In this document: one piece after another, positions 43,314 to 51,418 of the stretch | How the letters are laid out: each line of letters starts with the position of its first letter | Position numbering within the stretch: position 1 is the first letter of the stretch | Assembly (NCBI GenBank): GCA_011374975.1 | Contig: DRNU01000014.1 | Span: 1-51,418 of the forward strand | Length of the DNA stretch: 51,418 nucleotides | Direction of reading: 5' to 3' | DNA from: Gammaproteobacteria bacterium | GTDB taxonomy: Bacteria > Pseudomonadota > Gammaproteobacteria > DSM-19610 | Program-made: the position numbers and the translations under genes | The notes under the pieces: model-generated | What the model was told of the DNA's origin: nothing | Seen by the model: the letters and a program-made list of their open reading frames with translations, nothing else | Databases searched by the model: none

Positions 43314-44129
43314 TCAGTCCGCTCCCTCGGTCAGACGCTGCATGTATTCTTCGGCATTAACCGGCACATCTTCAGATGTTCTCGACAGCAGGTTGCGCAC
43401 CCGCTGGTTGTCGGAATTGCGCACTTCCTCGACGCTACCGGTCATCAGGATGCGGCCCCGGTCCAGCACCGTGATGCGATCGGCAATCTTGAATGCGCTT
43501 TCCAGCTCGTGGGTCACCACCACGATAGAGACCTGCATGGCATCGCGGATACGCAGGATCAGGTTATCCAGGTCAGCGGCAACCACCGGGTCGAGCCCGG
43601 CGCTGGGCTCATCGAAGAACAGCAGGCGCGGGTCCATCACCAGCGCCCGCGCCAGTGCGGCACGCTTCACCATGCCGCCCGACAGCTGCGCCGGCATCAG
43701 GTTCTCGTAGCCGGCCAGGTTGACCACTTCCAGTTTCATGCGGCTCATGATGCGCATGGTGTTCTCGTCCAGCCGGGTATGCTCGCGCAGCGGCATGCGC
43801 ACGTTCTCGCCCACGGTCATGGAGTTGAACAGTGCGCCGCCCTGGAACGACACCCCCATCTTGCGGCGCAACTCCATCCACTCGCGGCCGCTGAGCCCGC
43901 TGATGTCACGGCCGAACAGGCGCACACTGCCGGCATCCGGCAGGTGCAGGCCCAGCAGGTAGCGTAACAGCGTCGACTTGCCCGAACCGCTACCCCCCAT
44001 GATGACCATGATCTCGCCATCGGCGACGTCCAGGGACACCTGGTCGAGAATTTTCTGCGTACCGTAGTAGGTCACCAGGTCCCTGACCTCGATGACGGAT
44101 GGCACGGCCTGTTCTGCGAGCGTGGCCAT
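43314..44129 (-). CDS. MlaF-like ABC transporter ATPase
   Basis: The 271-aa ATPase shows Walker A GGSGSGKST, signature LSGGMVKRAALARAL, Walker B RLLFFDEPSAGLDP and the switch His in VVVTHE. It belongs to the MlaF group that powers lipid transport between the membranes. Its ATG overlaps the permease stop. Confidence 0.92.
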   Translation of the reverse strand: MATLAEQAVPSVIEVRDLVTYYGTQKILDQVSLDVADGEIMVIMGGSGSGKSTLLRYLLGLHLPDAGSVRLFGRDISGLSGREWMELRRKMGVSFQGGALFNSMTVGENVRMPLREHTRLDENTMRIMSRMKLEVVNLAGYENLMPAQLSGGMVKRAALARALVMDPRLLFFDEPSAGLDPVVAADLDNLILRIRDAMQVSIVVVTHELESAFKIADRITVLDRGRILMTGSVEEVRNSDNQRVRNLLSRTSEDVPVNAEEYMQRLTEGAD

Positions 44130-44944
44130 CAGATAATCAGGAAAAACGTAAAAATCATGTCAGCCACCACAATGGCACTGATACAGAGTACAACCGAGCG
44201 GGTGGTGGCGCGTCCCAGACCCTCGGCACCGCCACTGGCACTGAAACCGTTACTGGTCGCCACCAGTGTGATCAGTACCCCGAACACCAGGCTCTTGGTC
44301 AGGCCCTGCCAGATATCGGCCGGCTCCAGCGCCGCCAGGATACGTTCGAAATAGGTACCGATGTCGATATGCAGCTCCATCACCGAGAGCACACCGCCGC
44401 CCACGATCGCCATGCTGTCCGACAGGATGGTCAGTACCGGCATCATCACCAGCATGGCCAGCAGCACCGGCGCCACCAGGTAGCGCACCGGCGGCACGCC
44501 CATTACCCGCAGCGCATCGATTTCCTGTGCCATCTGCATGGTGCCGATGCGCGCGGCAATCGCTGAACCGGAACGCCCGGCCACCACGATGCCGGTGATC
44601 AACACCCCGAACTCGCGCGTTACCGAGGTAGCGATACCGACCACCACCTGTGACTCGGCACCGAAATCGCGCAGGGTATAAATACCCTGCATGGCCATCA
44701 TGGCACCGTTGGCAAAGGCCAGGATAGCCAGTACCGGGATGGCCAGTACACCGATGTTCATCATTTCCGCAAACACGGCGTGCAGGCGCACATGCTGCTT
44801 CTGCCAGGGGCCGAAGACGATCCAGTACAGACTTTCCGCCAGCAGCGCGGCACTGTAGCCGAAGTCCTCTACGCCACTGACGAAGCGGCGCCCGACCTGT
44901 TCGACGAGGCGCTGCAGACGGCTGCCTGTGAGTTCAGCTGCCAT
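44129..44944 (-). CDS. MlaE-like lipid transport permease
   Basis: With the ATG at 44944 the protein has 271 residues and five to six hydrophobic segments, including the MlaE family block GRSGSAIAARIGTMQMAQEIDALRVMG. The frame is open to 45013, but that adds an unlikely Cys/Trp-rich lead overlapping the STAS gene. The ATG at 44944 overlaps the STAS gene by 11 bp. It is the membrane subunit for the ATPase encoded next. Confidence 0.9.
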   Translation of the reverse strand: MAAELTGSRLQRLVEQVGRRFVSGVEDFGYSAALLAESLYWIVFGPWQKQHVRLHAVFAEMMNIGVLAIPVLAILAFANGAMMAMQGIYTLRDFGAESQVVVGIATSVTREFGVLITGIVVAGRSGSAIAARIGTMQMAQEIDALRVMGVPPVRYLVAPVLLAMLVMMPVLTILSDSMAIVGGGVLSVMELHIDIGTYFERILAALEPADIWQGLTKSLVFGVLITLVATSNGFSASGGAEGLGRATTRSVVLCISAIVVADMIFTFFLII

Positions 44945-45266
44945 GCGCCAGGCGCTCGTCCAGTGAAACGTAGATACGGAACACCTGATCGAGGCGTGCC
45001 AGCCGCAGCACACTCATGGCCGACTCGCTGACACCGATCAGGCCGAACTCCAGGTTATTGGAACGCGCGTACTGAAAGCCTTCCACCAGGCTGGCAACGC
45101 CGGAACTGTCGATATACTCCACGGCCGACAGGTCCACCATGACGTGTTTCATTTTCTTGAGACAGGTCAGTATCACCTTGCGGGCATCGGGCGACCTGTT
45201 CAAATCAACCTCACCGTCAAGCATCACGACGGAAAATCCCTGTTTTTCCTCGACTGGAAATGCCAT
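44934..45266 (-). CDS. STAS domain protein (anti-anti-sigma / MlaB-like)
   Basis: The 110-aa STAS domain has the phospho-acceptor motif VEYIDSSGVASL. In E. coli, the STAS protein MlaB binds the MlaF ATPase. Here the gene occupies the MlaB-like place next to the permease but follows an RsbW-type kinase gene by 3 bp, as RsbV-type antagonists do. It could serve either role or both. Confidence 0.86.
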   Translation of the reverse strand: MAFPVEEKQGFSVVMLDGEVDLNRSPDARKVILTCLKKMKHVMVDLSAVEYIDSSGVASLVEGFQYARSNNLEFGLIGVSESAMSVLRLARLDQVFRIYVSLDERLAHGS

Positions 45267-45269
45267 ATC

Positions 45270-45698
45270 CTAATCCTCGCTGTTCAGCAGTTTCTTCATC
45301 TGCAGCAGGTTGCCGCCCTCCGGCGGCGGTTCCATAAATTCACATTCATCCATCAGGCTCTGCATCATGTGCACGCCGAGTCCGCCCGGGCGTACATCGT
45401 CCAGGTCGCGCGAACGCACCTGGCTGACATCCACCGGCGCGGCATAGTCACGCAGCTGTACCACCAGCGCATCCGCATCCTGTATCAGCGTGAGATCAAT
45501 ACGCCCGTCCGGATCCATACCGTAGGCGTGCTGGATGATATTCATGCAGGCCTCGTTGACCGCGAGCACCACGGCATCGCTTGCATCGTCATCCAGGCCC
45601 ACCATCCCGGCGGCATCGCGCACCACGCTGCGCAACAGCGCAAGGCGGCTGGGACGCGAGCAGAAAGTCATCGTCAGCAGCGAGTCAGCGCAGGCCAT
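45270..45698 (-). CDS. RsbW-like serine kinase / anti-sigma factor (HATPase_c_2)
   Basis: The 142-aa protein has the GHKL ATP-binding boxes: VNEACMNIIQHAYG (N box), LRDYAAPVD (G1 region) and RPGGLGVHMM (G2 region). Such kinases phosphorylate a STAS partner on Ser/Thr and bind it or a sigma factor in the unphosphorylated state. It overlaps the phosphatase gene by 14 bp and precedes the STAS gene by 3 bp. No sigma factor gene is next to it. Confidence 0.88.
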   Translation of the reverse strand: MACADSLLTMTFCSRPSRLALLRSVVRDAAGMVGLDDDASDAVVLAVNEACMNIIQHAYGMDPDGRIDLTLIQDADALVVQLRDYAAPVDVSQVRSRDLDDVRPGGLGVHMMQSLMDECEFMEPPPEGGNLLQMKKLLNSED

Positions 45699-47409
45699 GC
45701 TGTTTGCCCCCGTCGATGATGACCAGCGTCAGGTCGTCTTCCAGTGTGCCGGCCGGATCCAGCACGGCATCGACGATAGCCCTGGCGCGCGCTTCCAGCG
45801 CCAGGTGGCCATGTTCTTTCAGCAGACGCAACAGGCCCTCTTCTTCCAGCCGCTGTTCACCGATGCGTGCTTCCAGCAGGCCGTCGGTGTACAGGTACAG
45901 ACAGCCGCCCTGCAGGTCGAAGCTGGCATTGGGGAACTGGCTGTCGGGATCGATGCCCAGCGGTGGCGCCGCGGCGGGGTACTCACCGATCAGCGCCGCC
46001 GGCCCCATGTGCAGCGCAGGCAAATGCCCGGCACTGGACAGCGTGACGGTACCGCTGTTGCGGTCGAACACACCTGCCACCATGGTCACGAACATGCCGT
46101 AGATGGAAGTCTCGGCAATCTCCCGGTTGAGCATGTTGAGCAGCTTGCCGGGATCATGGATACCCTTGCCCAGGCAGCGGAACAGGCTCGCCGACTTGGC
46201 CATCAGCAGCGCGGCATTCATGCCCTTGCCGGATACATCTGCAAGACAGAATGCGATGCGGTTGTCGGGCAGCTCATAGAAATCATAAAAATCGCCGGAC
46301 ACGGCCTTGGCCGACAGGTTAATGCCAAACACACCCGGGATACGCACGTCACAGCCCGGCAACAGGCTTTTCTGCACCTCGCGCGCCAGGTCCAGCTCGC
46401 GCTGCAGTTCGTCGGCCAGACGATCGCGTTCGGCCAGTGTCTGTTCCAGGCGCCAGGTCAGCTCCTGGTAACTCATATTGTCCTCGGCCAGCCTCAGGTT
46501 GGCCTCGCGCAGCACCTCGTCGAACGGCAACTGCTCGCCGACGCGCATACCCATGGCGGTGGCCGCCTCAGCCACCGACGCGGTAATTTTCTGCAACAGG
46601 TAGTCGGTCTGCTCGGGGCTGGCGTCGAAGTACTCCTTGAGCATGTCGCGTGAACGCTGGATCGCGACACGTTTGTCCACGCAGCGGTAGACCGCCGCCA
46701 TCCAGTCGGCACAGGCAGCCACCTTGCACAGCACGACATCCTGCCGGTCGGCATCCTCGGGCGGGCCGTCGTGGTGGTAACCCATGGCCAGCGCCAGGTC
46801 GGAGGGCAGGTCCCAGCTGGTCGCCAGCGTCAGCCCGACCTCATCGTGCGTGGTGTGGAACAGCTCCACTTCCAGGTCGCGCCGCTGCTCGGGATTGGCG
46901 CACGACAGCGCATCCCAGTGATCGATCTGCTGCGGGTGCACATACAACATCACCAGCAGGCCGAAATCCTGCAGCAGGCCGGCGGTAAAACATTCATCGG
47001 CATCCAGCCCCGCCAGCTCGGCCAGGCTGCGCGCGCTGACCGCACGCCGCAGCGCATCTTCCCAGTAGGCATCGATATTGAAACCGGGGATGGCATCCTT
47101 GCGCAGGGCGTCACGCATGGAGATGCACAGCACCATATTGCGCAATGCACGGTTACCCAGCACCGTGACCGCGCGCGCCACGGACTTCACCTGGCTGACC
47201 AGGCCGAAAAAGGCGGAATTGGCCACCCGCAGCAGTTCCGCGGTCAGCACCGGGTCGTTGGTCACGATGCGCGCCAGGTCGCGGCTGTCGACGCCGCGCT
47301 TTGAGCACGCCTGCACGATACGGATGGCATCCTTGGGCGGGGCCGGCAAATCAGACGGCCGAACCCTGTGTTCCGCAACGGTTTCTTCCATAACCTGTTG
47401 ATCGCGCAT
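45685..47409 (-). CDS. HDOD-PP2C (SpoIIE/RsbU-type) phosphatase
   Basis: The 574-aa protein has an HDOD domain (about 15-215, with LRVANSAFFGLV and VTVLGNRALRNMVL), a coiled-coil linker (about 300-345, AEDNMSYQELTWRLEQTLAE in pattern) and a C-terminal PP2C-type phosphatase domain. That domain has metal-binding segments VSGDFYDFYELPD, LADVSGKGMNAAL and LYTDGLLEAR. It should dephosphorylate the STAS protein in response to the HDOD input. It is the first gene of the seven-gene operon to 41757. A Met at codon 7 is an alternative start. Confidence 0.9.
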   Translation of the reverse strand: MRDQQVMEETVAEHRVRPSDLPAPPKDAIRIVQACSKRGVDSRDLARIVTNDPVLTAELLRVANSAFFGLVSQVKSVARAVTVLGNRALRNMVLCISMRDALRKDAIPGFNIDAYWEDALRRAVSARSLAELAGLDADECFTAGLLQDFGLLVMLYVHPQQIDHWDALSCANPEQRRDLEVELFHTTHDEVGLTLATSWDLPSDLALAMGYHHDGPPEDADRQDVVLCKVAACADWMAAVYRCVDKRVAIQRSRDMLKEYFDASPEQTDYLLQKITASVAEAATAMGMRVGEQLPFDEVLREANLRLAEDNMSYQELTWRLEQTLAERDRLADELQRELDLAREVQKSLLPGCDVRIPGVFGINLSAKAVSGDFYDFYELPDNRIAFCLADVSGKGMNAALLMAKSASLFRCLGKGIHDPGKLLNMLNREIAETSIYGMFVTMVAGVFDRNSGTVTLSSAGHLPALHMGPAALIGEYPAAAPPLGIDPDSQFPNASFDLQGGCLYLYTDGLLEARIGEQRLEEEGLLRLLKEHGHLALEARARAIVDAVLDPAGTLEDDLTLVIIDGGKQHGLR

Positions 47410-47426
47410 ACTGAAGCAGTTAATTT

Positions 47427-47459
47427 CCCTGTTTACCGTTACAGTAACGGCACACAGGG
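47427..47459. promoter_or_regulatory. 33-bp palindrome in a divergent promoter region, candidate operator
   Basis: Outer arms CCCTGT/ACAGGG and inner arms CCGTTAC/GTAACGG surround a central A; all 26 arm bases pair. Only the two 3-base spacers (TTA, CAC) break the symmetry. It lies in the 76-bp gap between the HDOD-PP2C operon and the Sel1-SPOR gene. That suits a dimeric or tetrameric regulator acting on both. Confidence 0.6.
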
Positions 47460-47485
47460 AGCAGGCTACAGCCAGATTTCAGCTA

Positions 47486-48370
47486 ATGATCAACAAATTA
47501 CGGATAATTTCGCTTTTCCCGGCAGTGCTTGCGGCACTCCTCTGCAGCACACTGATTCCACCCTCTGCCGCCCGCGCGGGCAGCCCCATGTTCGAGGAAG
47601 GCCGCCTGGCCTATTCGCAGGGCGATATCAATGCCGCGCTGGTGCTGTGGCGCCCGCTCGCGGAACAGGGCGATGCCGACGCCCAGTTTGCGCTCGGCAC
47701 CCTGTACTACGCCGGCCTCGCGGTGCCGGTCGACTACACAGAGTCCAGCTACTGGTTCCACCGCGCCGCCGAGCAGGGCTATGCCGCCGCCCAGTACAAC
47801 CTGGGCAACGCCTACCAGCGCGGCGAGGGGGTGCGGGCCAACAGCACCATGGCTGTGCACTGGTGGCGCAAGGCCGCCCAGCAGGGTTTCGCTGCCGGCC
47901 AGTACAACCTGGCCTCGGCCTACCACAGCGGCGATGGCGTCGAGCGGGATGAAGAACGCGCGCTGGCGCTGTACCGGCAATCCGCGGAGAACGGCCACCA
48001 GCCGGCGATAGACCTGCTGGCGCGGCTGGCAGAGGCCGAAAGATACGCAACAGCCGGTAATAGCGGGGATTGTGCGGGCTGGCTGCAACAGCAGGCGGGC
48101 GGCGCCTATACCATCCAGCTGCTGTCGACCACACACCCCGGCGAGGCCCGGCGCGTGGCAAACAAATTCGGGCTGGAGGGGCACATAATCTGCAGCTATG
48201 AAGTCAAGGGCACGCGCTATCACGCGCTGCTGCTGGGCGCCTGGCCGGACACGGCGGCGGCACAGCAAAAAGTGGAGACACTGGCCCCGGAGTTACGGGC
48301 CAGAAAGCCGTGGATACGGCCGGTGGGTTCACTCCGGCGGCTGGTCAACCCGCCGGAACAGCGGGAGTAA
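47486..48370 (+). CDS. Sel1-repeat protein with C-terminal SPOR domain
   Basis: The 294-aa protein has a signal peptide (cut near AARAGS) and three to four Sel1-like repeats between about residues 50 and 190 (for example AQFALGTLYYAGLAV, AQYNLGNAYQRGEGV, GQYNLASAYHSGDGV). A SPOR-like C-terminal domain (about 208-285, AYTIQLLSTTHPGEARRVANKF in pattern) follows. SPOR domains bind denuded peptidoglycan at septa, and Sel1 repeats bind proteins. A periplasmic role in cell-wall or envelope organisation is likely. Confidence 0.85.
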   Translation: MINKLRIISLFPAVLAALLCSTLIPPSAARAGSPMFEEGRLAYSQGDINAALVLWRPLAEQGDADAQFALGTLYYAGLAVPVDYTESSYWFHRAAEQGYAAAQYNLGNAYQRGEGVRANSTMAVHWWRKAAQQGFAAGQYNLASAYHSGDGVERDEERALALYRQSAENGHQPAIDLLARLAEAERYATAGNSGDCAGWLQQQAGGAYTIQLLSTTHPGEARRVANKFGLEGHIICSYEVKGTRYHALLLGAWPDTAAAQQKVETLAPELRARKPWIRPVGSLRRLVNPPEQRE

Positions 48371-48417
48371 TTCCGCCGGCATGACGTAATTCTACTTAAC
48401 CAATAAATTTCATAGAG

Positions 48418-49302
48418 TTACATTAACGCCTGCAACGTGGTCGGGAACTGCTCGGCGGCCTCCTCAAAGGCAAAGAACAGCTCGTCTTCCTGCAAGCCGA
48501 TTTCCTCCAGCATGGCCTGGGAAATCTGGATATCCGCCTTTGGCGAGCCCATGAAATTGCCCTGTTCCGACTCGTTCACCAGGTGGTTGGCGAGATACAG
48601 GATATAAGTTTCGATGCGCGCCTGTTCGGCCCGCTCCGGCTCATGGTGCCAGGCGACCGCTTCCGCCAGCTCTTCCGGCAGCTGCCATTTGCCCATCAGC
48701 TGGCCGGCGACACTGGCATGACTGAACTCGAAACGCTCCAGCTCGGCCTGGTACAGCACTTCCTCGTCGCCGTCCGCCAGCAGCAGAATATCGCGCATGG
48801 CCTCGGGCCGCTGGTGGTACAGGATCAGGCTGCCGATATCGTGCATCAGGCCGGATACGAACAGCCGCTCCGGGTGCAGCACGTTGGCACGCACCGCCAG
48901 CGCGCGTGCCAGCAGGCCGGTATACACGCTGTGGCGCCAGAAAGTCTCCATTTTCACCAGCTCGTTGGGAATATTATTAAAAGTTTTAACGGCTGAAATC
49001 GACAATACCAGCTGGTACAGCTCGGCATTGCCAATCACGGTCACCGCGCGGGTAACCGTATCGATTTTGCGGCTGAAATTGTAGAACGAGCTGTTCGCCA
49101 TGCGCAGCAGGCGGGTAGTCAAGTTGGGATCGACACTGACTACCTCGGAAATCTCCTTCGCCCCGGTTTTCGGCGAATGAATCAGCTCAAACAGGCGCAT
49201 ACAGATATCGGGCGGTGATACCAGCCCTTCGACATCGTCCAGCAGGGCGACGACCGATTCCTGACGGGACTGGCGTGCAAGTGGCGTATTGTGACTGCTC
49301 AT
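48418..49302 (-). CDS. HDOD domain signalling protein
   Basis: The 294-aa protein is an almost stand-alone HDOD domain. It has LRMANSSFYNFSRKIDTVTRAVTVIG in pattern, then HSVYTGLLARALA, LFVSGLMHDIGSLIL and AVAWHHEPERA. HDOD proteins are HD-related domains without clear catalytic activity in most cases and are linked to motility, secretion and second-messenger control. The HHEP and MHDIG segments keep several HD residues. It is a second HDOD protein near the HDOD-PP2C protein and is transcribed away from the DUF1631 gene. Confidence 0.9.
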   Translation of the reverse strand: MSSHNTPLARQSRQESVVALLDDVEGLVSPPDICMRLFELIHSPKTGAKEISEVVSVDPNLTTRLLRMANSSFYNFSRKIDTVTRAVTVIGNAELYQLVLSISAVKTFNNIPNELVKMETFWRHSVYTGLLARALAVRANVLHPERLFVSGLMHDIGSLILYHQRPEAMRDILLLADGDEEVLYQAELERFEFSHASVAGQLMGKWQLPEELAEAVAWHHEPERAEQARIETYILYLANHLVNESEQGNFMGSPKADIQISQAMLEEIGLQEDELFFAFEEAAEQFPTTLQALM

Positions 49303-49483
49303 AGGCGTAAAAATCCTGTTTCCTTACCGGCTTTAGCGACCTCCGGCACACAAACTGGAGCAACTTGAGGCACTTTTTGCAGGCCCTGTCACAGAACCCG
49401 GAATTGCGCTGTGCTATTTATATTCCCGGACGCTAGCCAGATTACTGGAAGCTGGTTTTTTGAAGTACTTACCGGGAGCTGTC

Positions 49484-51418
49484 ATGTCAGATACCGCAAA
49501 GAAGAACGTTGTCAGCCTGGACGATTACGGGCAAATGCGGCGGGGCCTTGGAAAAGGACCTGGCACACAGGCGTTGCGCGCAATCCGGGAGCTGGCCTCG
49601 GGCAAGCTCAGCCACCACATCGGCCGTATGATGGAAAAAATCGACGACGCCCTGTTTGCGCGCGCCGAGAAAGCCGAAAACAACATGATACAGACCCAGT
49701 ACTTCGACGCCATGCGCGAACTGCGCATTATCCGCAAGGATATCGAAGAAGATTTTATCAACGGCTTCAGCAACCGTTTCAACCAGGGCGTACCGCGCCA
49801 GACCAGCAGCGGCGGGAGCTTCAACCTTAACCTGGATGATGATTCAGGACCGGGACTGGTTGGCAAGGATGAGCTGGAGGAAGACCTGGCCATAGCCAAC
49901 ATGGTGACCAAGGTCCGCAATGTCTGCACCCAGAACCTGTATTACCTCGACCAGCGTATCGGTTTCCTGATCCGCGACCCTGACCTGGAAAACTGGCAGA
50001 ACCCGCTCGGCCCGGAAGCCATCTGCGACGCCTTCCAGGAAGCCACGCAGCGCGTCGAGACCGGCCTGGAAATCCGCCTGGTGATTTTCAAACTGTTCGA
50101 CCAGCATGTTATCAGCCACATGGACGAGATCTACAAAGAGGTCAACCAGTACCTGGTGAAAATGGGTGTACTGCCGGAAATCAAGACCACCGTACGCAGA
50201 AACGCCAACCCGCCGGGGCATCTGCCACCGGCACAGGGCATGGCTGGCGGCCCTGCCGGGGCCGGCTCTCCGGAAGCCGGTGTTGCACCGGGCTACGGCG
50301 AGGCACCGATGGCCGGCGGCCAGGGTGTTGCCGGCGGCGGCTACGCCGGTGGCTATGCCGGTGGTAACCACTACGGCGATCCCGGGCAGGCCTACATCAA
50401 TGCCCTGACCTTCCTGCAGCACGGCGGTGCCGGGGCGGAGGGTATGGGCGCCGGTGGCACCGGCGACGGCGCTTTTGCGCTCAACCCCTCTGACGTGGTT
50501 TCCGGCCAGGTGAATATCCTGCACGGCATCAAGAACTCACCGCTGGCACAGGACCTGGGCAAGGGCGGCAACATGACGATCGACATTGTCGCCATGCTGT
50601 TCGACTACATCCTGGACGACAAGAACATCCCGGGCGCCATGCTCGCCCTGATCGGGCGCCTGCAAATCCCCCTGCTCAAGGTCGCCCTGCTCGACAATCA
50701 GTTCTTCAGCCGCAAGTCGCACCCCGCGCGCCGGCTGCTGAACCTGCTGGCGACCACCGCCGTCAGCTGGGACGAAAGCCAGGGTGAAAACGACCCCCTG
50801 TATCTCAAGGTGCAGTCCATCGTGCAGTCCGTGCTGGATGATTTCGAGGACGACACCCGCCTGTTCGAAACGCTGCTGGAAGACCTGGAAGATTTCCTGC
50901 AGAAAGAAGAGGAACAGGCCGCGCAGCGCGCCGCGCGCTCGGCAAAACTCATGGAGGGCCAGGAGCGTCTGGATGTCGCCAAGTCCACCACTCTGGAAGA
51001 AATCGAGCCACGCGTCAATGACGGCCAGAACCTCGACTTCGTACGCGAGTTTGTCACCACCCACTGGAAGAACCTGCTGTTCATCACCTGCGCGCGCCAG
51101 GGTAAAGACAGTCCGGCCTGGAAACAGACTGTCGCCACCATGGACGACCTGATCTGGAGCATCAAACCCAAGCTCACCCGCGAAGATCGCCAGAAACTGG
51201 TGGCCATGCAGCCGGCGCTGCTGACACAGCTGCGCGAAGGCATGGAACGCCTGTCCATCCCGACCACCGAGCGCGATGATTTTATCGCCAAGCTGGTGTA
51301 CGCACATGGCCGCACGGCGATCAACAGGGATGAAAACACGGATACGGAGAGCGGGACCGAAACTGCCGAGCCGGCAGCACTGGAAGTCAATGAACAACAG
51401 GCCGTCGTCACAGAAGTG
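49484..51418 (+). CDS. DUF1631 family protein (runs off the window)
   Basis: This is a partial gene: 645 codons from an ATG at 49484 with GGGAG 5 bases upstream, open to the end of the window. The N-terminal part (about 1-250) is helical, with FALRAIRELASGKLSHHIGRMM-like and MREMRIIRKDIEEDF-like helices. A Gly/Ala/Pro-rich linker spans about 245-325, and a helical region with the DUF1631 pattern FDYILDDKNIPGAMLALIGRLQIPLLKVALLD (partial pattern) follows. The family has no settled function. No membrane segment or signal is seen. Confidence 0.88.
   Translation, partial: MSDTAKKNVVSLDDYGQMRRGLGKGPGTQALRAIRELASGKLSHHIGRMMEKIDDALFARAEKAENNMIQTQYFDAMRELRIIRKDIEEDFINGFSNRFNQGVPRQTSSGGSFNLNLDDDSGPGLVGKDELEEDLAIANMVTKVRNVCTQNLYYLDQRIGFLIRDPDLENWQNPLGPEAICDAFQEATQRVETGLEIRLVIFKLFDQHVISHMDEIYKEVNQYLVKMGVLPEIKTTVRRNANPPGHLPPAQGMAGGPAGAGSPEAGVAPGYGEAPMAGGQGVAGGGYAGGYAGGNHYGDPGQAYINALTFLQHGGAGAEGMGAGGTGDGAFALNPSDVVSGQVNILHGIKNSPLAQDLGKGGNMTIDIVAMLFDYILDDKNIPGAMLALIGRLQIPLLKVALLDNQFFSRKSHPARRLLNLLATTAVSWDESQGENDPLYLKVQSIVQSVLDDFEDDTRLFETLLEDLEDFLQKEEEQAAQRAARSAKLMEGQERLDVAKSTTLEEIEPRVNDGQNLDFVREFVTTHWKNLLFITCARQGKDSPAWKQTVATMDDLIWSIKPKLTREDRQKLVAMQPALLTQLREGMERLSIPTTERDDFIAKLVYAHGRTAINRDENTDTESGTETAEPAALEVNEQQAVVTEV

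Overview
The window is chromosomal DNA of a motile, respiring gammaproteobacterium. The flagellar gene order and its sigma-54/sigma-28 promoters, the RelA type, the Mla-like transporter and the overall gene content all point that way. I cannot name the genus. The heme-rich centre suggests an organism that exchanges electrons with extracellular solids (metal or electrode reduction or oxidation), possibly in the Chromatiales; this is inference only.

Layout. (1) 1-10314: flagellar hook/basal-body locus. flgBCDEFGHI and the start of flgJ lie on the minus strand behind a perfect sigma-54 site. cheV-cheR lie upstream on the same strand behind a sigma-28 site. Divergent flgA has a sigma-54 site, and flgM-flgN follow behind a sigma-28 site. 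(2) 10417-17833: c-di-GMP and signalling genes (YcgR-like PilZ protein, diguanylate cyclase, large hybrid histidine kinase), a tRNA-Ala(CGC), and a B12-type radical SAM protein. (3) 18244-38940: an electron-transfer island with nine c-type cytochromes that together carry about 73 heme-binding motifs. It has a nanowire/conduit block (OmcE-like tetraheme protein, NHL lipoprotein, outer-membrane beta-barrel, second NHL lipoprotein, 12-heme cytochrome, octaheme cytochrome). It also has two divergent paralogous inner-membrane modules, each an anchored octaheme cytochrome, a cytochrome b and an anchored triheme cytochrome. The plus-strand module continues into a 38-aa membrane microprotein, a third NHL propeller and a 24-heme cytochrome built of tandem tetraheme units. 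A final triheme cytochrome sits behind a GEMM-I (cyclic dinucleotide) riboswitch. (4) 38962-51418: a small unknown gene, tRNA-Arg(CCT), relA, and an operon joining an RsbU/RsbW/RsbV-like partner switch to an MlaFED-like lipid transporter. These are followed by a Sel1-SPOR protein, an HDOD protein and the start of a DUF1631 protein.

How it may work together (inference). Electrons would pass between the quinone pool and one of two cytochrome-b/octaheme/triheme modules, across the periplasm through the 8-, 12- and 24-heme cytochromes, through the beta-barrel conduit, and on to a filament of the tetraheme cytochrome. FNR-type boxes (TTGAC-N4-RTCAA) precede the tetraheme gene and both divergent modules, suggesting common oxygen or redox control. 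The riboswitch, the GGDEF protein and the PilZ protein connect cyclic dinucleotide signalling to both motility and electron transfer.
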